Positions 51,764-60,438 are shown, numbered from the stretch's first letter. The stretch: DNA of 64,000 nt from Phycicoccus sp. Soil802 (GCF_001429605.1 NZ_LMSS01000005.1:570608-634607), one strand, 5' to 3'. Notes: generated by a model not told the origin, from the letters alone. Translations and numbers: made by a program.

Positions 51764-51853
51764 CTCGCCTGGGCCGCGAACGGATACGGCGTCAAGGCGT
51801 GGGCGTCGCGCAGCCTGCGTCAGGCGCGATGGCACGAACGCGGCCCAGGCGAG
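51764..51853. other. Unexplained 90-base foldback element
   Basis: Perfect 15-bp arms, CTCGCCTGGGCCGCG (51764-51778) and its complement (51839-51853), enclose a 60-base loop that contains further GC-rich repeats. The stretch from 51664 to 51895 has no convincing gene. It could be a structured RNA, the hairpin of a small transposable repeat, or a terminator for the small gene at 51896. Confidence 0.45.
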
Positions 51854-51895
51854 AGTCTGTTCGTATCGTCGTGGTGCTGGGTGTTGGGAGATCAC

Positions 51896-52237
51896 CTACC
51901 TTCGTCCATCCACTTGTTCGGTTTCTGATCGCGATTGCCGGGTGAGCCGCGGGGGCGAGCGTTGCCGACTCCACCCGTCGGCACCGGGGTGTTCTGGTCG
52001 CGGGGACGCCACGTCACCGCGACGCAGCCGATGCCTCCGCGGCCCGTGGCCGGTGCCAGACGCCGCGGCAGGTAGGTCAACCGGAGGGGGTCTGCCTGAC
52101 CATTCTCGGGCGACGATCGCGTCGAACTCGGCCCGCAGCAGATCCTCGTCCGCACACATCAGCTCGAGGAACTCCTCGTCCACACCGCGCACGGCACCGG
52201 CTCGGTCAGCAGCCACAGCGAGCATGAGCCTCACCAC
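51896..52237 (-). CDS. Small protein of unknown function downstream of hsp20
   Basis: The first 45 residues (LMLAVAADRAGAVRGVDEEF, LMCADEDLLRAEFDAIVARE) look like a real, acidic helical protein and are typical in composition. The rest (WSGRPPPVDLPAAASGTGH onward) is basic, proline-rich and low in structure; an alternative frame (PRRLAPATGRGGIGCVAVTW) looks as plausible there, so a frameshift is possible. A GTG start lies six bases after the hsp20 stop, which supports co-transcription. Function unknown. Confidence 0.5.
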   Translation of the reverse strand: MVRLMLAVAADRAGAVRGVDEEFLELMCADEDLLRAEFDAIVAREWSGRPPPVDLPAAASGTGHGPRRHRLRRGDVASPRPEHPGADGWSRQRSPPRLTRQSRSETEQVDGRR

Positions 52238-52243
52238 CAGAGG

Positions 52244-52666
52244 TCAGGCGGTAATGGCCTGCTGGCCTTCGTTCCGGCTGCTGATCTCGATCTTGCGCGG
52301 CTTGGCCTGCTCGGCGACCGGGATCTTCAGCGTGAGCACTCCCGCGTCGTAGTCGGCCTCGATGCGCTCGGTGTCCAGGTTGTCTCCGAGCACGAGCTGG
52401 CGGCTGAACACCCCGCGAGGGCGCTCCGCGGCGAGCAGCTCCGCGTCGCTGGCGCGGTCCGGACGTTCGGCCTTGACGGTGACCACGTTGCGTTCCACGT
52501 CGATGTCGATCGAGTCCTGGCTGACACCGGGCAGGTCGAACTCGACGTGAAACACGTCTCCGTCGCGCCATGCATCCATCGGCATCGCTGAGGGGCGCGC
52601 CAGCGTGCCAAAAGCCTGTTGGGTGAGCCGGTCGAGCTCGCGGAATGGGTCGGTGCGCATCAGCAT
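52244..52666 (-). CDS. Hsp20/alpha-crystallin small heat-shock protein
   Basis: ATP-independent chaperone that holds unfolding proteins in large oligomers. 140 residues with the alpha-crystallin domain ([51 protein letters not shown] with the conserved GVL motif and the IPV C-terminal anchor followed by [11 protein letters not shown]). The ATG at 52666 ([11 protein letters not shown]) has GGAGG eight bases upstream. It is divergent from the MerR-type regulator over a region with an inverted repeat, so it is probably repressed by it. Confidence 0.93.
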   Translation of the reverse strand: MLMRTDPFRELDRLTQQAFGTLARPSAMPMDAWRDGDVFHVEFDLPGVSQDSIDIDVERNVVTVKAERPDRASDAELLAAERPRGVFSRQLVLGDNLDTERIEADYDAGVLTLKIPVAEQAKPRKIEISSRNEGQQAITA

Positions 52667-52725
52667 CGTCTTCACCTCCATCGTGTTTGCCTGATGCTCC
52701 AAGCGTCGCCACAGCCGTCGCAGAT

Positions 52726-52743
52726 CTATGGCGTTCGCTATAG
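52726..52743. promoter_or_regulatory. Probable MerR-type operator
   Basis: CTATGGCGTTCGCTATAG is an 18-base near-perfect inverted repeat (one mismatch per arm pair) in the divergent region between hsp20 and the MerR gene, in the position where MerR proteins bind between -35 and -10 elements. Confidence 0.5.
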
Positions 52744-52815
52744 GTTTTATGTAGCACCAAGGGCATACTGATGCAAGGGCCGCTACAAAGAATTTCCAGG
52801 AAGGACGGGCCACCC

Positions 52816-53187
52816 GTGACATTGCCCGCAACGGACGGTGAACGCGGCGTCTACGCGATCTCGGTAGCTGCCGATCTGGTCGGCATGGGCGTGCAGAACC
52901 TGCGCCTCTACGAGGCGCGAGGTCTGCTCGATCCGGAGCGGACCAGTGGAGGCACCCGCCGGTACAGCCCGAACGACCTGGACCGACTTCGCCGGATCGG
53001 GGACCTGCTCCACGCCGGCCTCAACCTGGCAGGAATCGGCATGGTCCTCGACCTGGAGCGGCAGAACGCTCGCCTGCGTGAAGAACAGGAGGTGCCACCG
53101 TGGCCCACAGTCGTGACAACCACCCGAACACCGCGGTCCCGGAAGCCGACCGACTCGACCAAGAACAGCCGGCCGACCCCACCGTAG
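52816..53187 (+). CDS. MerR-family regulator, HspR-like
   Basis: A 123-residue regulator with an N-terminal MerR helix-turn-helix and wing ([60 protein letters not shown]) and a short coiled segment ([14 protein letters not shown]). No effector domain is seen. HspR proteins of this kind repress chaperone genes and are released when DnaK is titrated. I chose a GTG with AGGAAGG upstream; an ATG at 52771 is possible. Its end overlaps the next gene. Confidence 0.88.
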   Translation: MTLPATDGERGVYAISVAADLVGMGVQNLRLYEARGLLDPERTSGGTRRYSPNDLDRLRRIGDLLHAGLNLAGIGMVLDLERQNARLREEQEVPPWPTVVTTTRTPRSRKPTDSTKNSRPTPP

Positions 53188-53306
53188 CCAGTGGTCAGAC
53201 GTGGCCAGCCAAGCCGAACCAGGATGTCGACGAAGCCGACCTCTTCGAACAGGCTCAGCCGGTGCTCACCGACCCCGATGAGGACTACGCGCCGGACTCA
53301 CGCTGA
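53100..53306 (+). CDS. Small acidic protein overlapping the MerR gene
   Basis: A 68-residue, highly acidic protein (many Asp, Glu, Gln, Pro; [39 protein letters not shown]). The GTG at 53100 has a perfect ribosome site (AGGAGG), better than that of the MerR gene, and the last 88 bases of the MerR gene overlap it in another frame. Composition like this is seen in small conserved actinobacterial stress proteins. Function unknown. Confidence 0.72.
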   Translation: MAHSRDNHPNTAVPEADRLDQEQPADPTVASGQTWPAKPNQDVDEADLFEQAQPVLTDPDEDYAPDSR

Positions 53307-53420
53307 GATTGACTGAATCGTCCGCCGCCTTGCACCTGGAGGGCCGACGAGCGGCCCTAGCCAGCCAGGTGGACTGAAATCGCCTGCTGCGCAAGGGCTT
53401 CGGCGAACCACAACGCACCT

Positions 53421-53981
53421 TTATGTCACGTTGCTGAACCTGATCACCACGATCCGTCCGCCCGACACGGTCTCTCGCTCCCCTGCCTGCAGCCAGAGCG
53501 TGTCCTGCGGCGCCATCGCCAGGCCGTGACCGCCGAGGGTCGTGTGCTGGGTCAGCGCGACCAGGCACGACCAACCCGCGGTCGGCGACTCAACCACCAG
53601 ATCGGCCTCGGCGTCCTCGATGGTCACCTGCGCGGTGACCTGCCCGGGACGCGTCATGACGTTGACCGCGGTCACCGGGCCGCGCGCCACCTCGCATGAC
53701 ACGCTCGCTCCCCCGTCGAACGCGGCGATCGAGCCGGGACCCAGGGTGCGGCGGTGGTCGTCGATGACGAGAGTCAGGGGCTCGTCCCCCGCCACGATCA
53801 GCTGCCGGTGCAGGCCCGGATAGGCGGAGAACGGTCCAGACCGATCCACCTGCGCCACGCTGAGGCGCCAGCTGAAGTCATCAGGGCTTGCGGCCGACGG
53901 CCCCTGGGCCATCACGCGCGTCCGTCCGCCACCGTTGCGCCACGGGCTGACCGGACGCTGCGCCACGTGGATCAGCTGCAT
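53421..53981 (-). CDS. HutD/Ves family protein
   Basis: A 186-residue cupin-like protein. The N-terminus QLIHVAQRPVSPWRNGGGRT and the segment WRLSVAQVDRSGPFSAYPGL with the later WSCLVALTQHTT are typical of HutD, found in histidine-utilisation operons, and of Ves in enterics. No hut genes are near. The role of the family is not well known; a regulatory or stress role has been suggested. The ATG at 53981 is preferred because of homology at the N-terminus; an upstream extension to 54041 has no support. Confidence 0.85.
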   Translation of the reverse strand: MQLIHVAQRPVSPWRNGGGRTRVMAQGPSAASPDDFSWRLSVAQVDRSGPFSAYPGLHRQLIVAGDEPLTLVIDDHRRTLGPGSIAAFDGGASVSCEVARGPVTAVNVMTRPGQVTAQVTIEDAEADLVVESPTAGWSCLVALTQHTTLGGHGLAMAPQDTLWLQAGERETVSGGRIVVIRFSNVT

Positions 53982-54007
53982 GGGACGACCATGACAGATC
54001 ACGCCTG

Positions 54008-54150
54008 GTGCGGGGTATCGGCGTCCGCGAGGATGCCACACGCCCGGACCAGCTCGTGGCCACCGAGGGCGACCGGCTTTGGTACCGATACGACTTCGGT
54101 GACGACTGGGACCCTGTCCTTACGGTCGAGAAGGTGCTGGACTCGCCGAG
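54008..54150 (+). pseudogene. Fragment of a pRiA4b ORF-3-like protein
   Basis: About 45 residues (DATRPDQLVATEGDRLWYRY, DFGDDWDPVLTVEKVLD) match the core of the plasmid pRiA4b ORF-3-like family, commonly carried by transposons and plasmids. Both ends of the domain are missing and the frame runs into unrelated sequence, so this is a remnant. Confidence 0.7.
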
Positions 54151-54317
54151 GGCCGCCGCATCCACGACCTCAGGCACAGCGCCGCGTGCCTCTGGCTCGC
54201 CCGAGGCGTCCACCCGGGCACCGTCCAGGCATGGATGGGGCACCCTCGATCGCCACGACCAACCTCTACCTTGAGGAGAGCGCCTACCTTTCGGCCCTGC
54301 CGTCGGAGCGCCGCTGA
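54151..54317 (+). pseudogene. Frameshifted C-terminus of a tyrosine recombinase
   Basis: Frame one reads GRRIHDLRHSAACLWLARGV followed by HPGTVQAWMGH, the box II histidine/arginine motif of phage integrases. After GH the sequence continues in another frame as SIATTNLYLEESAYLSALPS, which includes the catalytic tyrosine region TNLYL. A one-base shift near 54243 therefore breaks the gene. No N-terminal or core-binding part is present, so the integrase is dead. It follows the pRiA4b fragment directly, marking the scar of a lost mobile element. Confidence 0.75.
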
Positions 54318-54356
54318 GTCCGTCGGGCCAGCTGGTCGGCGCTCCGATCTTCGCGG

Positions 54357-55334
54357 TCACCGCACCGCCACCGGGTTGACCGGTGCGCCCACGGCTCCCG
54401 TGATCTTGAGGGGTGCGGCGGTCAGGAAGAAGTCGTAGGTGCGGTCGGCGGCGCAGGCCCCGGCCAGCGCGTCGGGGTCCCACATCTCGCCGATGAAGAG
54501 CCCGAGGTGGGGGATCGCGACCTGGTGAAGCGGCTGGAAGGCGTCGTTGAACTCGTTGGGCCGCACCTCGAATCCCCATGTATCGGTGGCAATCGCGGCG
54601 ATCTCGGTGCGGTGCAGCCAGTCCACCGTGGCGAAGGACAAGCCCGGCGCCGCGCCTCCGGCATACTCGCCCCACCCCTCTCGTCGCGCGCGACTGAGCC
54701 TTCCGGTGCGGACCACGACGATGTCGCCGCGACCGACCGTGGACGTCGGACCCTGCGCAGCGATCGTGTGCTCGAGGTGCTCCTCGGTGATCGCGAACCC
54801 GTCGGGCAGCTCGCCCTCCTGACCGAGGGCACGGCCGACGTCGAGCAGCACGCCGCGGCCACAGACGACGTCCGCCACCGTCTCGATGCCGGTGACGCCG
54901 TCGCCGAGGCTGGTCACGACCAGCTCGGCCGGGCGACCGTTCCACGCCCGGCCGTGGTCGAAGATGTGACCGAGCCCGTCCCACTGGGTCGAGCACTGGA
55001 GCGGCATCGCAATCACATCGTCAGCGCCACCGATCCCGTGCGGGAAGCCCTGGGTGCCGGCGACCGCGTCGGTCCCGGTATCGAGCATCGTGTGCACGGG
55101 GTTCGTACGACGCCGCCAACCCTTCTGCGGGCCGTCCATGTCGAAGGACTGCGACAGCGAGTACGACCGTCCCCTCCTCACCAGCATCGCGGCCTCGCGC
55201 CGCTTGGCGTCATCGAGGAAGTTCATGGTGCCGAGGACGTCGTCCACACCCCACCGGCCCCAGTTCGACACCCTGGCGGCGGCCTTGGCCACCGCGCCCT
55301 CCGGATCGGTCCGGTCCAGGTCCTCCTGCCTCAC
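54357..55334 (-). CDS. Cyclase (kynurenine formamidase-like) family protein
   Basis: A 325-residue metal-dependent hydrolase of the cyclase family (PF04199 type). Motifs: NWGRWGVDDVLGTMNFLDDA at the N-terminus; QCSTQWDGLGHIFDHG, the family's metal region with histidine and aspartate in a QWDGLGH form common to aromatic-degradation clusters; and FIGEMWDPDALAGAC. It probably opens an amide or lactone-like ring intermediate of the pathway. The GTG start overlaps the hydrolase stop (GTGA), so the two are coupled. Last gene of the operon. Confidence 0.88.
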   Translation of the reverse strand: MRQEDLDRTDPEGAVAKAAARVSNWGRWGVDDVLGTMNFLDDAKRREAAMLVRRGRSYSLSQSFDMDGPQKGWRRRTNPVHTMLDTGTDAVAGTQGFPHGIGGADDVIAMPLQCSTQWDGLGHIFDHGRAWNGRPAELVVTSLGDGVTGIETVADVVCGRGVLLDVGRALGQEGELPDGFAITEEHLEHTIAAQGPTSTVGRGDIVVVRTGRLSRARREGWGEYAGGAAPGLSFATVDWLHRTEIAAIATDTWGFEVRPNEFNDAFQPLHQVAIPHLGLFIGEMWDPDALAGACAADRTYDFFLTAAPLKITGAVGAPVNPVAVR

Positions 55335-56518
55335 GGCGTTGAGGCTTCGTCGAGCTCGCCGAAGGTGTCGGCCACCCAGTCGGCAATGTGGTCGATCACG
55401 TGCGGGAAGTGGTCCAGCCCAATGTGCTCGGTGGCGCCCTCCTCCGGCGTGAAGACACGCAGCTCCCGCTTCGGGCTGTTGACGGCCTGCTCGAAGGAGC
55501 GGTGCGCGTACTCGAGCGGGATCTGCCGGTCGTTCTCCCCGTGGGCGATGAGGAACGGGACGGTGATCTGCTCCACAACCCCGTCGAGGTGCACGTCCTC
55601 GGCCGTGGCGATGAAGCGGTCGACATCGTCCTCCCCCCAGACCCACAGCACGTGGTCCCAGTAGTGCGGAACCGGGTTCTCGCCCTCGCGGTTGAGCCGG
55701 CGCTTCTGCACGGCGCCCCAGTTGTGGTTGGCACCCCAAGCGACGCAGAGCGCGAGCCGCTTCTCGAACGCGGCTGCACGCGGAGCGTAGTAGCCGCCGA
55801 GTGACCAGCCCGCCAGGCCGATCCGGTCGCGGCGTACGTCGGCGCGGGTCTCCAGCCAGTCGACGCAGGACGCTGCCCATACCTCGGTGTCGACCCGGGC
55901 GGTCAGTCCGCGCAGGCGCAGCGCCTCGCCACTTCCGGGGCAGTCGATCATCAGCGTGGAGATGCCGCGCACCGCCATCTCCCGGTGGAAGCCGGAGCCG
56001 ACCATCATCTCCTTGGTCGAGTCCAGCCCGTTCCAGAGGATCATCACCGGGGCCGGCGTACCGTCGACGGAGGCGCTGCAGAAGTACGCCGGCAGGGCGG
56101 TCTCGACGCCGTCCTCGGTGTACGGCACCTCGACCTTCGTCGTGGCCGAGTCGGTCAGCACCAGGGACCGCACGAGGAGGTCCACGCTGCGTTGGTACTC
56201 GACGTTGCGGCTGGCGTCCTTCGCGCTCTGCATCCGCTCCGCCTGCGACACGTACACCGAGGCCCGGAAGTACTTCTGCCCGGCTGTGCGGAGATGCCCG
56301 GCCTTCTCGGCCTCGACGGCCTGTTCCTCGAGCTGGTCGGCGACCCGCCGCCACGCAGCCATGAACTCACCGGTTCCGACGTCGGCCCCCTGGGCGGCCA
56401 GTTCTCGCAGCGGCCGGCACGCGCGGTCGACCTCGTCGATCGCCCCCCCGCTGTTGAGGGTGGCGACGACTCCCAGGTTCCAGACGTAGTTGCCGGGGAA
56501 GTACTCGAACATGGTCAT
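55331..56518 (-). CDS. Alpha/beta hydrolase, pseudooxynicotine-hydrolase-like
   Basis: A 395-residue enzyme with a long helical N-terminal region (EFMAAWRRVADQLEEQAVEA) before the hydrolase core. Core motifs: ILWNGLDSTKEMMVGSGFHR, MIDCPGSGEALRLRG, nucleophile GWSLGGYYAPRA, catalytic acid near AHGENDRQIPLEY, and histidine in GLDHFPHV. This architecture resembles 2,6-dihydroxypseudooxynicotine hydrolase, which cuts a C-C bond next to an aromatic ring, and related hydrolases of the FrsA group. In this cluster it may act on a ring-cleavage product or side chain; the substrate is unknown. Confidence 0.88.
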   Translation of the reverse strand: MTMFEYFPGNYVWNLGVVATLNSGGAIDEVDRACRPLRELAAQGADVGTGEFMAAWRRVADQLEEQAVEAEKAGHLRTAGQKYFRASVYVSQAERMQSAKDASRNVEYQRSVDLLVRSLVLTDSATTKVEVPYTEDGVETALPAYFCSASVDGTPAPVMILWNGLDSTKEMMVGSGFHREMAVRGISTLMIDCPGSGEALRLRGLTARVDTEVWAASCVDWLETRADVRRDRIGLAGWSLGGYYAPRAAAFEKRLALCVAWGANHNWGAVQKRRLNREGENPVPHYWDHVLWVWGEDDVDRFIATAEDVHLDGVVEQITVPFLIAHGENDRQIPLEYAHRSFEQAVNSPKRELRVFTPEEGATEHIGLDHFPHVIDHIADWVADTFGELDEASTP

Positions 56519-56557
56519 CCTTCTGTCGTGCTGTCGTTGGGTGGTCGGTCGCCGTGC

Positions 56558-57313
56558 TCAGCGAACCGCGGTCGACGCGGGAGGGCTGTAGTGGGAGCGC
56601 AATGCATCCGAGACGGCTTTTGCCCCGCCGTGCGAGGCGGCGCCCCCGTCGACGGGCAGGTCGACGCCCGTGACGAAGGACGCGGCGTCGCTCAGCAGGA
56701 AGCACACGACGGAGGCGACCTCCTCGGCGCGACCGACCCGGCCGAGCGCGGCGACGGCGATCGAGGCCTCGCGGAACGCGTCCGGGGCATCCGCGGTCAT
56801 CGCGGTGTCCACGAATCCCGGATGCACGGCGTTCACGCGGATGCCCGTCGGGCCGAGCTCGAGGGCTGCGGCGCGCGTCAGTCCGCGCAGCGACCACTTG
56901 CTCGTCGTGTATGCCACCGGGTAGTGGCCCTGGAGCGCGGCGAGTGAGCCGATGTTGACGATCGACGCGCCGCTGGTCATCAGCGGTGCGAGTGCCTGGA
57001 TGCCGAGCAGCGGCCCGAGGACGTTGACTGCGTGGGTGTCGGTGAACGCGTCGGGGGTGACGTCGCCGAGGCGTGCGCGCCACGTCGTACCCGCGCAGTT
57101 GACGAGGCCGTGCACTCCGTCGTCGGTGAGGTCGTTGGCCAGCGCGGCCCACTGGGCGGGGTCGCGAACGTCGAGGGCCCGCACGTCGGCGGTGGCCGTG
57201 CGGTCGGTCGCCACGACCCGGGCGCCCTCGGCCCGCGCGGCGCCGGCCACCGCCGCGCCGATCCCGGAAGCGGCCCCGGTGACGACGACCGTCCGTCCGG
57301 TCAGGGTGCTCAT
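56558..57313 (-). CDS. Short-chain dehydrogenase/reductase
   Basis: A 251-residue NAD(P)-dependent oxidoreductase. Cofactor motif VVTGAASGIGAAVAGAARAE; NCAG in VHGLVNCAGTTW; active-site Ser in IVNIGSLAALQG and Tyr/Lys in VAYTTSKWSLRG; PG motif in VHPGFVDTAM. Length and motifs are those of classical SDRs. Overlaps the FAH gene by ATGA. It probably oxidises a dihydrodiol or an alcohol intermediate of the pathway. Confidence 0.93.
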   Translation of the reverse strand: MSTLTGRTVVVTGAASGIGAAVAGAARAEGARVVATDRTATADVRALDVRDPAQWAALANDLTDDGVHGLVNCAGTTWRARLGDVTPDAFTDTHAVNVLGPLLGIQALAPLMTSGASIVNIGSLAALQGHYPVAYTTSKWSLRGLTRAAALELGPTGIRVNAVHPGFVDTAMTADAPDAFREASIAVAALGRVGRAEEVASVVCFLLSDAASFVTGVDLPVDGGAASHGGAKAVSDALRSHYSPPASTAVR

Positions 57314-58293
57314 CGCAGGACCTGCCGGGCGGCGGCAGGATCACGGCGTCGAACGTCGGAGCCTGGTGGCGCGGGATCGGCGACGGCGACCCGGTTGCTC
57401 ATCGCGCCGATGCCCTCGACCGTGAGGGTCACCAGGTCTCCCGGCTGGAGCGGGGGCGGGTCCTGGGAACCGTTGCGGCCCCAGAGCTCGGCGAGGCAGC
57501 CGCCGTTGCCGACGGTTCCGGAGCCGAGCACGTCGCCGGACTCGACTCGGCTGTCCCGCGACGCATACGCGATCATCGCGTCGAACGTCCACCCCGCGTT
57601 GGCGAGAAGGTCGCGGCCGACCTCCACGCCGTTGACCTCGGCGGTGCACCAGAGGTCGAGGAAGCCGGCGGCGTCCCTGCGCTGGTCGAGCTCGTCTGCG
57701 GTCACGATCCAGGGGCCGAGCGTGGTTGCGAAGTCCTTGCCCTTCGTCGGTCCGAGCCGGACCTGCATCTCGCGCGACTGCAGGTCTCGTGCGGACCAGT
57801 CGTTCATGATCGTGTAGCCGAAGACGTGGTTGCGTGCCTCGTCGACGCTCAGCGACGTGCCCGGAGCGCCGACGACGACCGCGACCTCCAGTTCGAAGTC
57901 ACGTGCCCGGCACGCTGCCGGAAAGGGGACGTCCTGGTCGGGGCCGAGGATCGTGTGCGGGTTGGTGAAGTAGAACGTCGGAGCGTCGTACCAGGCGTCC
58001 GGGACGCCCGCGCTGCCGTCCACGCTTCGGCGTATGCCGTCGACGTGCTCCTCGAAGGCGACGAAGTCGCGCACCGACGCCGGCTTCAGCGGAGCGAGCA
58101 GACGGACCGACGACAGCGGTCGTGCCGGCTCCCGCCCGCGCGCCGCCTCGGCGAGACGGATGGCGGCGTCGATCCCTGCCGCCACCAGGTCGCGCATGGT
58201 GAGGCCTTCGGGGAGGGCGAGCAGCGTCTCGTCCCCGACCACGCCGACGCGCGGCGTCAGCAGGTCCGGAGCGGTGAACGTGGCGAGCCTCAT
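57310..58293 (-). CDS. Fumarylacetoacetate hydrolase family protein
   Basis: A 327-residue member of the FAH superfamily, which includes hydrolases and decarboxylases of ring-cleavage products. Conserved metal region: DFELEVAVVVGAPGTSLSVD, GYTIMNDWSARDLQSREMQV, GPTKGKDFATTLGPWIVT, and DVLGSGTVGNGGCLAELWGR near the C-terminus. The N-terminus (MRLATFTAPDLLTPRVG) is typical. Stop overlaps the SDR start. It lies eight bases after the extradiol dioxygenase gene and likely hydrolyses its product. Confidence 0.92.
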   Translation of the reverse strand: MRLATFTAPDLLTPRVGVVGDETLLALPEGLTMRDLVAAGIDAAIRLAEAARGREPARPLSSVRLLAPLKPASVRDFVAFEEHVDGIRRSVDGSAGVPDAWYDAPTFYFTNPHTILGPDQDVPFPAACRARDFELEVAVVVGAPGTSLSVDEARNHVFGYTIMNDWSARDLQSREMQVRLGPTKGKDFATTLGPWIVTADELDQRRDAAGFLDLWCTAEVNGVEVGRDLLANAGWTFDAMIAYASRDSRVESGDVLGSGTVGNGGCLAELWGRNGSQDPPPLQPGDLVTLTVEGIGAMSNRVAVADPAPPGSDVRRRDPAAARQVLR

Positions 58294-58300
58294 CGGTGGC

Positions 58301-59278
58301 TCACACCGGCGGCGCGACGAAGAGGCCGCGGTCCGGGTCGTTGAACGACTGCTTGGCGACGAACTCGTTCATCGGGTTCGCGGTGCCCCACTGATCGGTC
58401 ACCTCGGGGTCGGAGAAGTCATACAGGTGCGGGTGCCAGCTGTCCTCGTCGAGCTCCTCGAGCTCGGTCGTGTACTCGATGGTGTTGCCGTGCGGGTCGA
58501 GGAAGTAGGTGAAGGTGTTGTTTCCGGCCATGTGGCGGCCAGGGCCCCAGATCTTCTCCACCCCGGCCCGCATCAGGCGTCCGCTGCCGCGCATGTACTC
58601 GTCGATACCGCGCATCTCGAAGGAGGCGTGGTGCAGCGACACGTGCGGGCAACGGGCGATCGCGAGGCTGTGGTGCGCGGGGTTGGTCCGCATGAACCAC
58701 ATCACCTCGCCCATGTGCGGCGACCGCAGCGTGTCCGAGAGCGCGAAGCTGAGGTGCTTGTCGTAGAACGCGACAGTGGCCTCGGGGTCGGGCGAGTTGA
58801 TGACGACGTGGGAGAGCTTGACCGGGATGGACTCGCCCTCCTCGATCCGGCGGTGTTGGCGTACCGCGACGTCGGAAGAGATCTCCACCGTGCGGCCGTC
58901 GTTGTCGAAGAAGCGGAAGCCGTAGCCCTCTCCCGGGGTCTGCAGCTTGTCCGGCTCGGCGACCAGCTGCACACCCGCTGTCGCCAGGCGCTGCGCCATC
59001 GCGTCCACGTCGTCGGTGGTTGCGGCTCCGAAGGAGATCAGGTCCAGCCGCTTCTCGTCGGCCTTCCGCAGCCGGACCGAGTACTGCTCCGGCGACCCCT
59101 CAGCCGCGAGGAAGGCGATGCCCTCGTCGGTGGCCTGGGGCGACAGGCCCCACATCTCGGTGTAGAAGCGCAGCTGCTTGTCGTAGTCGGGCACTGCGAG
59201 GTCGACGTGGCGCAGGTGGGTGATCAGGCGCTCGCCGCGGGCGTTGGTCGGCAGTGCGGACAGGTCCGTGGTGGCCAT
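58301..59278 (-). CDS. Extradiol ring-cleavage dioxygenase (type I, VOC family)
   Basis: Cleaves a catechol-type ring next to the hydroxyl groups with oxygen and iron(II). Two VOC domains. Iron ligands expected at the histidine in LSHVVINSPDPEA (second domain), the histidine in VSLHHASFEM and the glutamate in GNTIEYTTE; all are present. The first domain begins with HLRHVDLAVPDYDKQLRFYT. About 325 residues, normal for the family. The ATG at 59278 has AAGGGAG upstream. Ring specificity cannot be read from the sequence. Confidence 0.92.
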   Translation of the reverse strand: MATTDLSALPTNARGERLITHLRHVDLAVPDYDKQLRFYTEMWGLSPQATDEGIAFLAAEGSPEQYSVRLRKADEKRLDLISFGAATTDDVDAMAQRLATAGVQLVAEPDKLQTPGEGYGFRFFDNDGRTVEISSDVAVRQHRRIEEGESIPVKLSHVVINSPDPEATVAFYDKHLSFALSDTLRSPHMGEVMWFMRTNPAHHSLAIARCPHVSLHHASFEMRGIDEYMRGSGRLMRAGVEKIWGPGRHMAGNNTFTYFLDPHGNTIEYTTELEELDEDSWHPHLYDFSDPEVTDQWGTANPMNEFVAKQSFNDPDRGLFVAPPV

Positions 59279-59307
59279 GCGTCGCTCCCTTGCGATGGAT
59301 GGATGGG

Positions 59308-60438
59308 TCAGGCGGGTTCGGTGAGGAGATGAGCGATCCGCGCCATCAGGCCCGGGACGTCGCCCTGCTCGTGGTCGAGGAGCCATCGGCCGAGCTGGAC
59401 CGAGGCGTCTACGACCTCCCTGGCGCGGGGTAGGCGCCGGTCGGTGAACGTGGTCCAGAGCTCGTCGCTGACCGTGTCGTGGGCGAGCAGCAGCTCGGCG
59501 AGCACTGCTGCGTCCTCCAGCGCCTGCGCGGCACCCTGTGCGAGGGTCGGCGGGCAGGTGTGGGCGGCGTCGCCGATCACCACGACGCGGCCGCGGTGCC
59601 ACGGTGCGTCGAGGAGGTGGGTCTCGAACCAGGTGTAGTTCACCCGCGCAGGGTCGGTCATCGACGCGCGGATGTCGTCCCACGGCCCGTGGTACGCCGC
59701 CGCCAGGCCACGCATGACGTCCAGAGACTCCTGCGGGGAGAGCCGGCTCCGGTCCTGCGAGGCCTCGACGAGGTAGGCGTACAGCGAGTCCTCACCCGTG
59801 GGGCAGTACCCGGCGATGTAGCACGGTCCGCCGTAGTAGAGGTCGGTGCGGGTCACCGAGGCCGGGCGCGGCGCGAACACTCGCCAGATCCCCATACCGG
59901 TGCTCTGCGTCTCGAGGTTGATGCCCAGCTGCCGGCGGGTCCATGACCGTATGCCGTCGGCGCCCACCACCAGGTCGTAACGCCCGGACGAGCCGTCGGC
60001 GAACGTCACGTCGACGCCGGCGGCGTCCTGGGACAGCGCGGTGTAGGTCGTGCCGAACCGGACCTTGGCACCCGCCTTGATCGTGCGGTCCACCAGGACC
60101 GCGGCCAGGTCCGGGCGGTACATGCCGACCGTCGCCGGCAGGTCCTCGCCACCGGTGCGGACGTCGGTGAGCTCGACGAGCAGGGTTCCGTCGCGGTCGG
60201 GCGCGCGCAGGCCGAGCGTGTCGAAGGCATAGCCGAGTTCGGAGACCTGGTCCCAGACGCCGAGCCGTCGGAGCACGCGGAGCGCGTTGCCCTGGAGCGT
60301 GATCCCGGAACCCAGCGCACTGACGTCGGGCTGGATGTCGATCAGGTCGACCGAGACCCCGGCCTCGGCGAGAAGGATGGCAGTGGCGCAGCCGGCGGCA
60401 CCGGCGCCGACGACGAGCACGGATCGGACTGCGGGCAC
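59308..60438 (-). CDS. FAD-dependent aromatic hydroxylase (PHBH type)
   Basis: A single-component flavoprotein monooxygenase, about 376 residues. Motifs: VLVVGAGAAGCATAILLAEA (FAD GxGxxG), the second motif VVGADGIRSWTRRQL (DG fold), and the GD motif VVIGDAAHTCPPTLAQGAAQ. It should hydroxylate a phenolic ring using NAD(P)H and oxygen to make a catechol for the extradiol enzyme. The GTG at 60438 has AGGAG upstream. First gene of the six-gene operon, divergent from the LysR regulator. Confidence 0.93.
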   Translation of the reverse strand: MPAVRSVLVVGAGAAGCATAILLAEAGVSVDLIDIQPDVSALGSGITLQGNALRVLRRLGVWDQVSELGYAFDTLGLRAPDRDGTLLVELTDVRTGGEDLPATVGMYRPDLAAVLVDRTIKAGAKVRFGTTYTALSQDAAGVDVTFADGSSGRYDLVVGADGIRSWTRRQLGINLETQSTGMGIWRVFAPRPASVTRTDLYYGGPCYIAGYCPTGEDSLYAYLVEASQDRSRLSPQESLDVMRGLAAAYHGPWDDIRASMTDPARVNYTWFETHLLDAPWHRGRVVVIGDAAHTCPPTLAQGAAQALEDAAVLAELLLAHDTVSDELWTTFTDRRLPRAREVVDASVQLGRWLLDHEQGDVPGLMARIAHLLTEPA

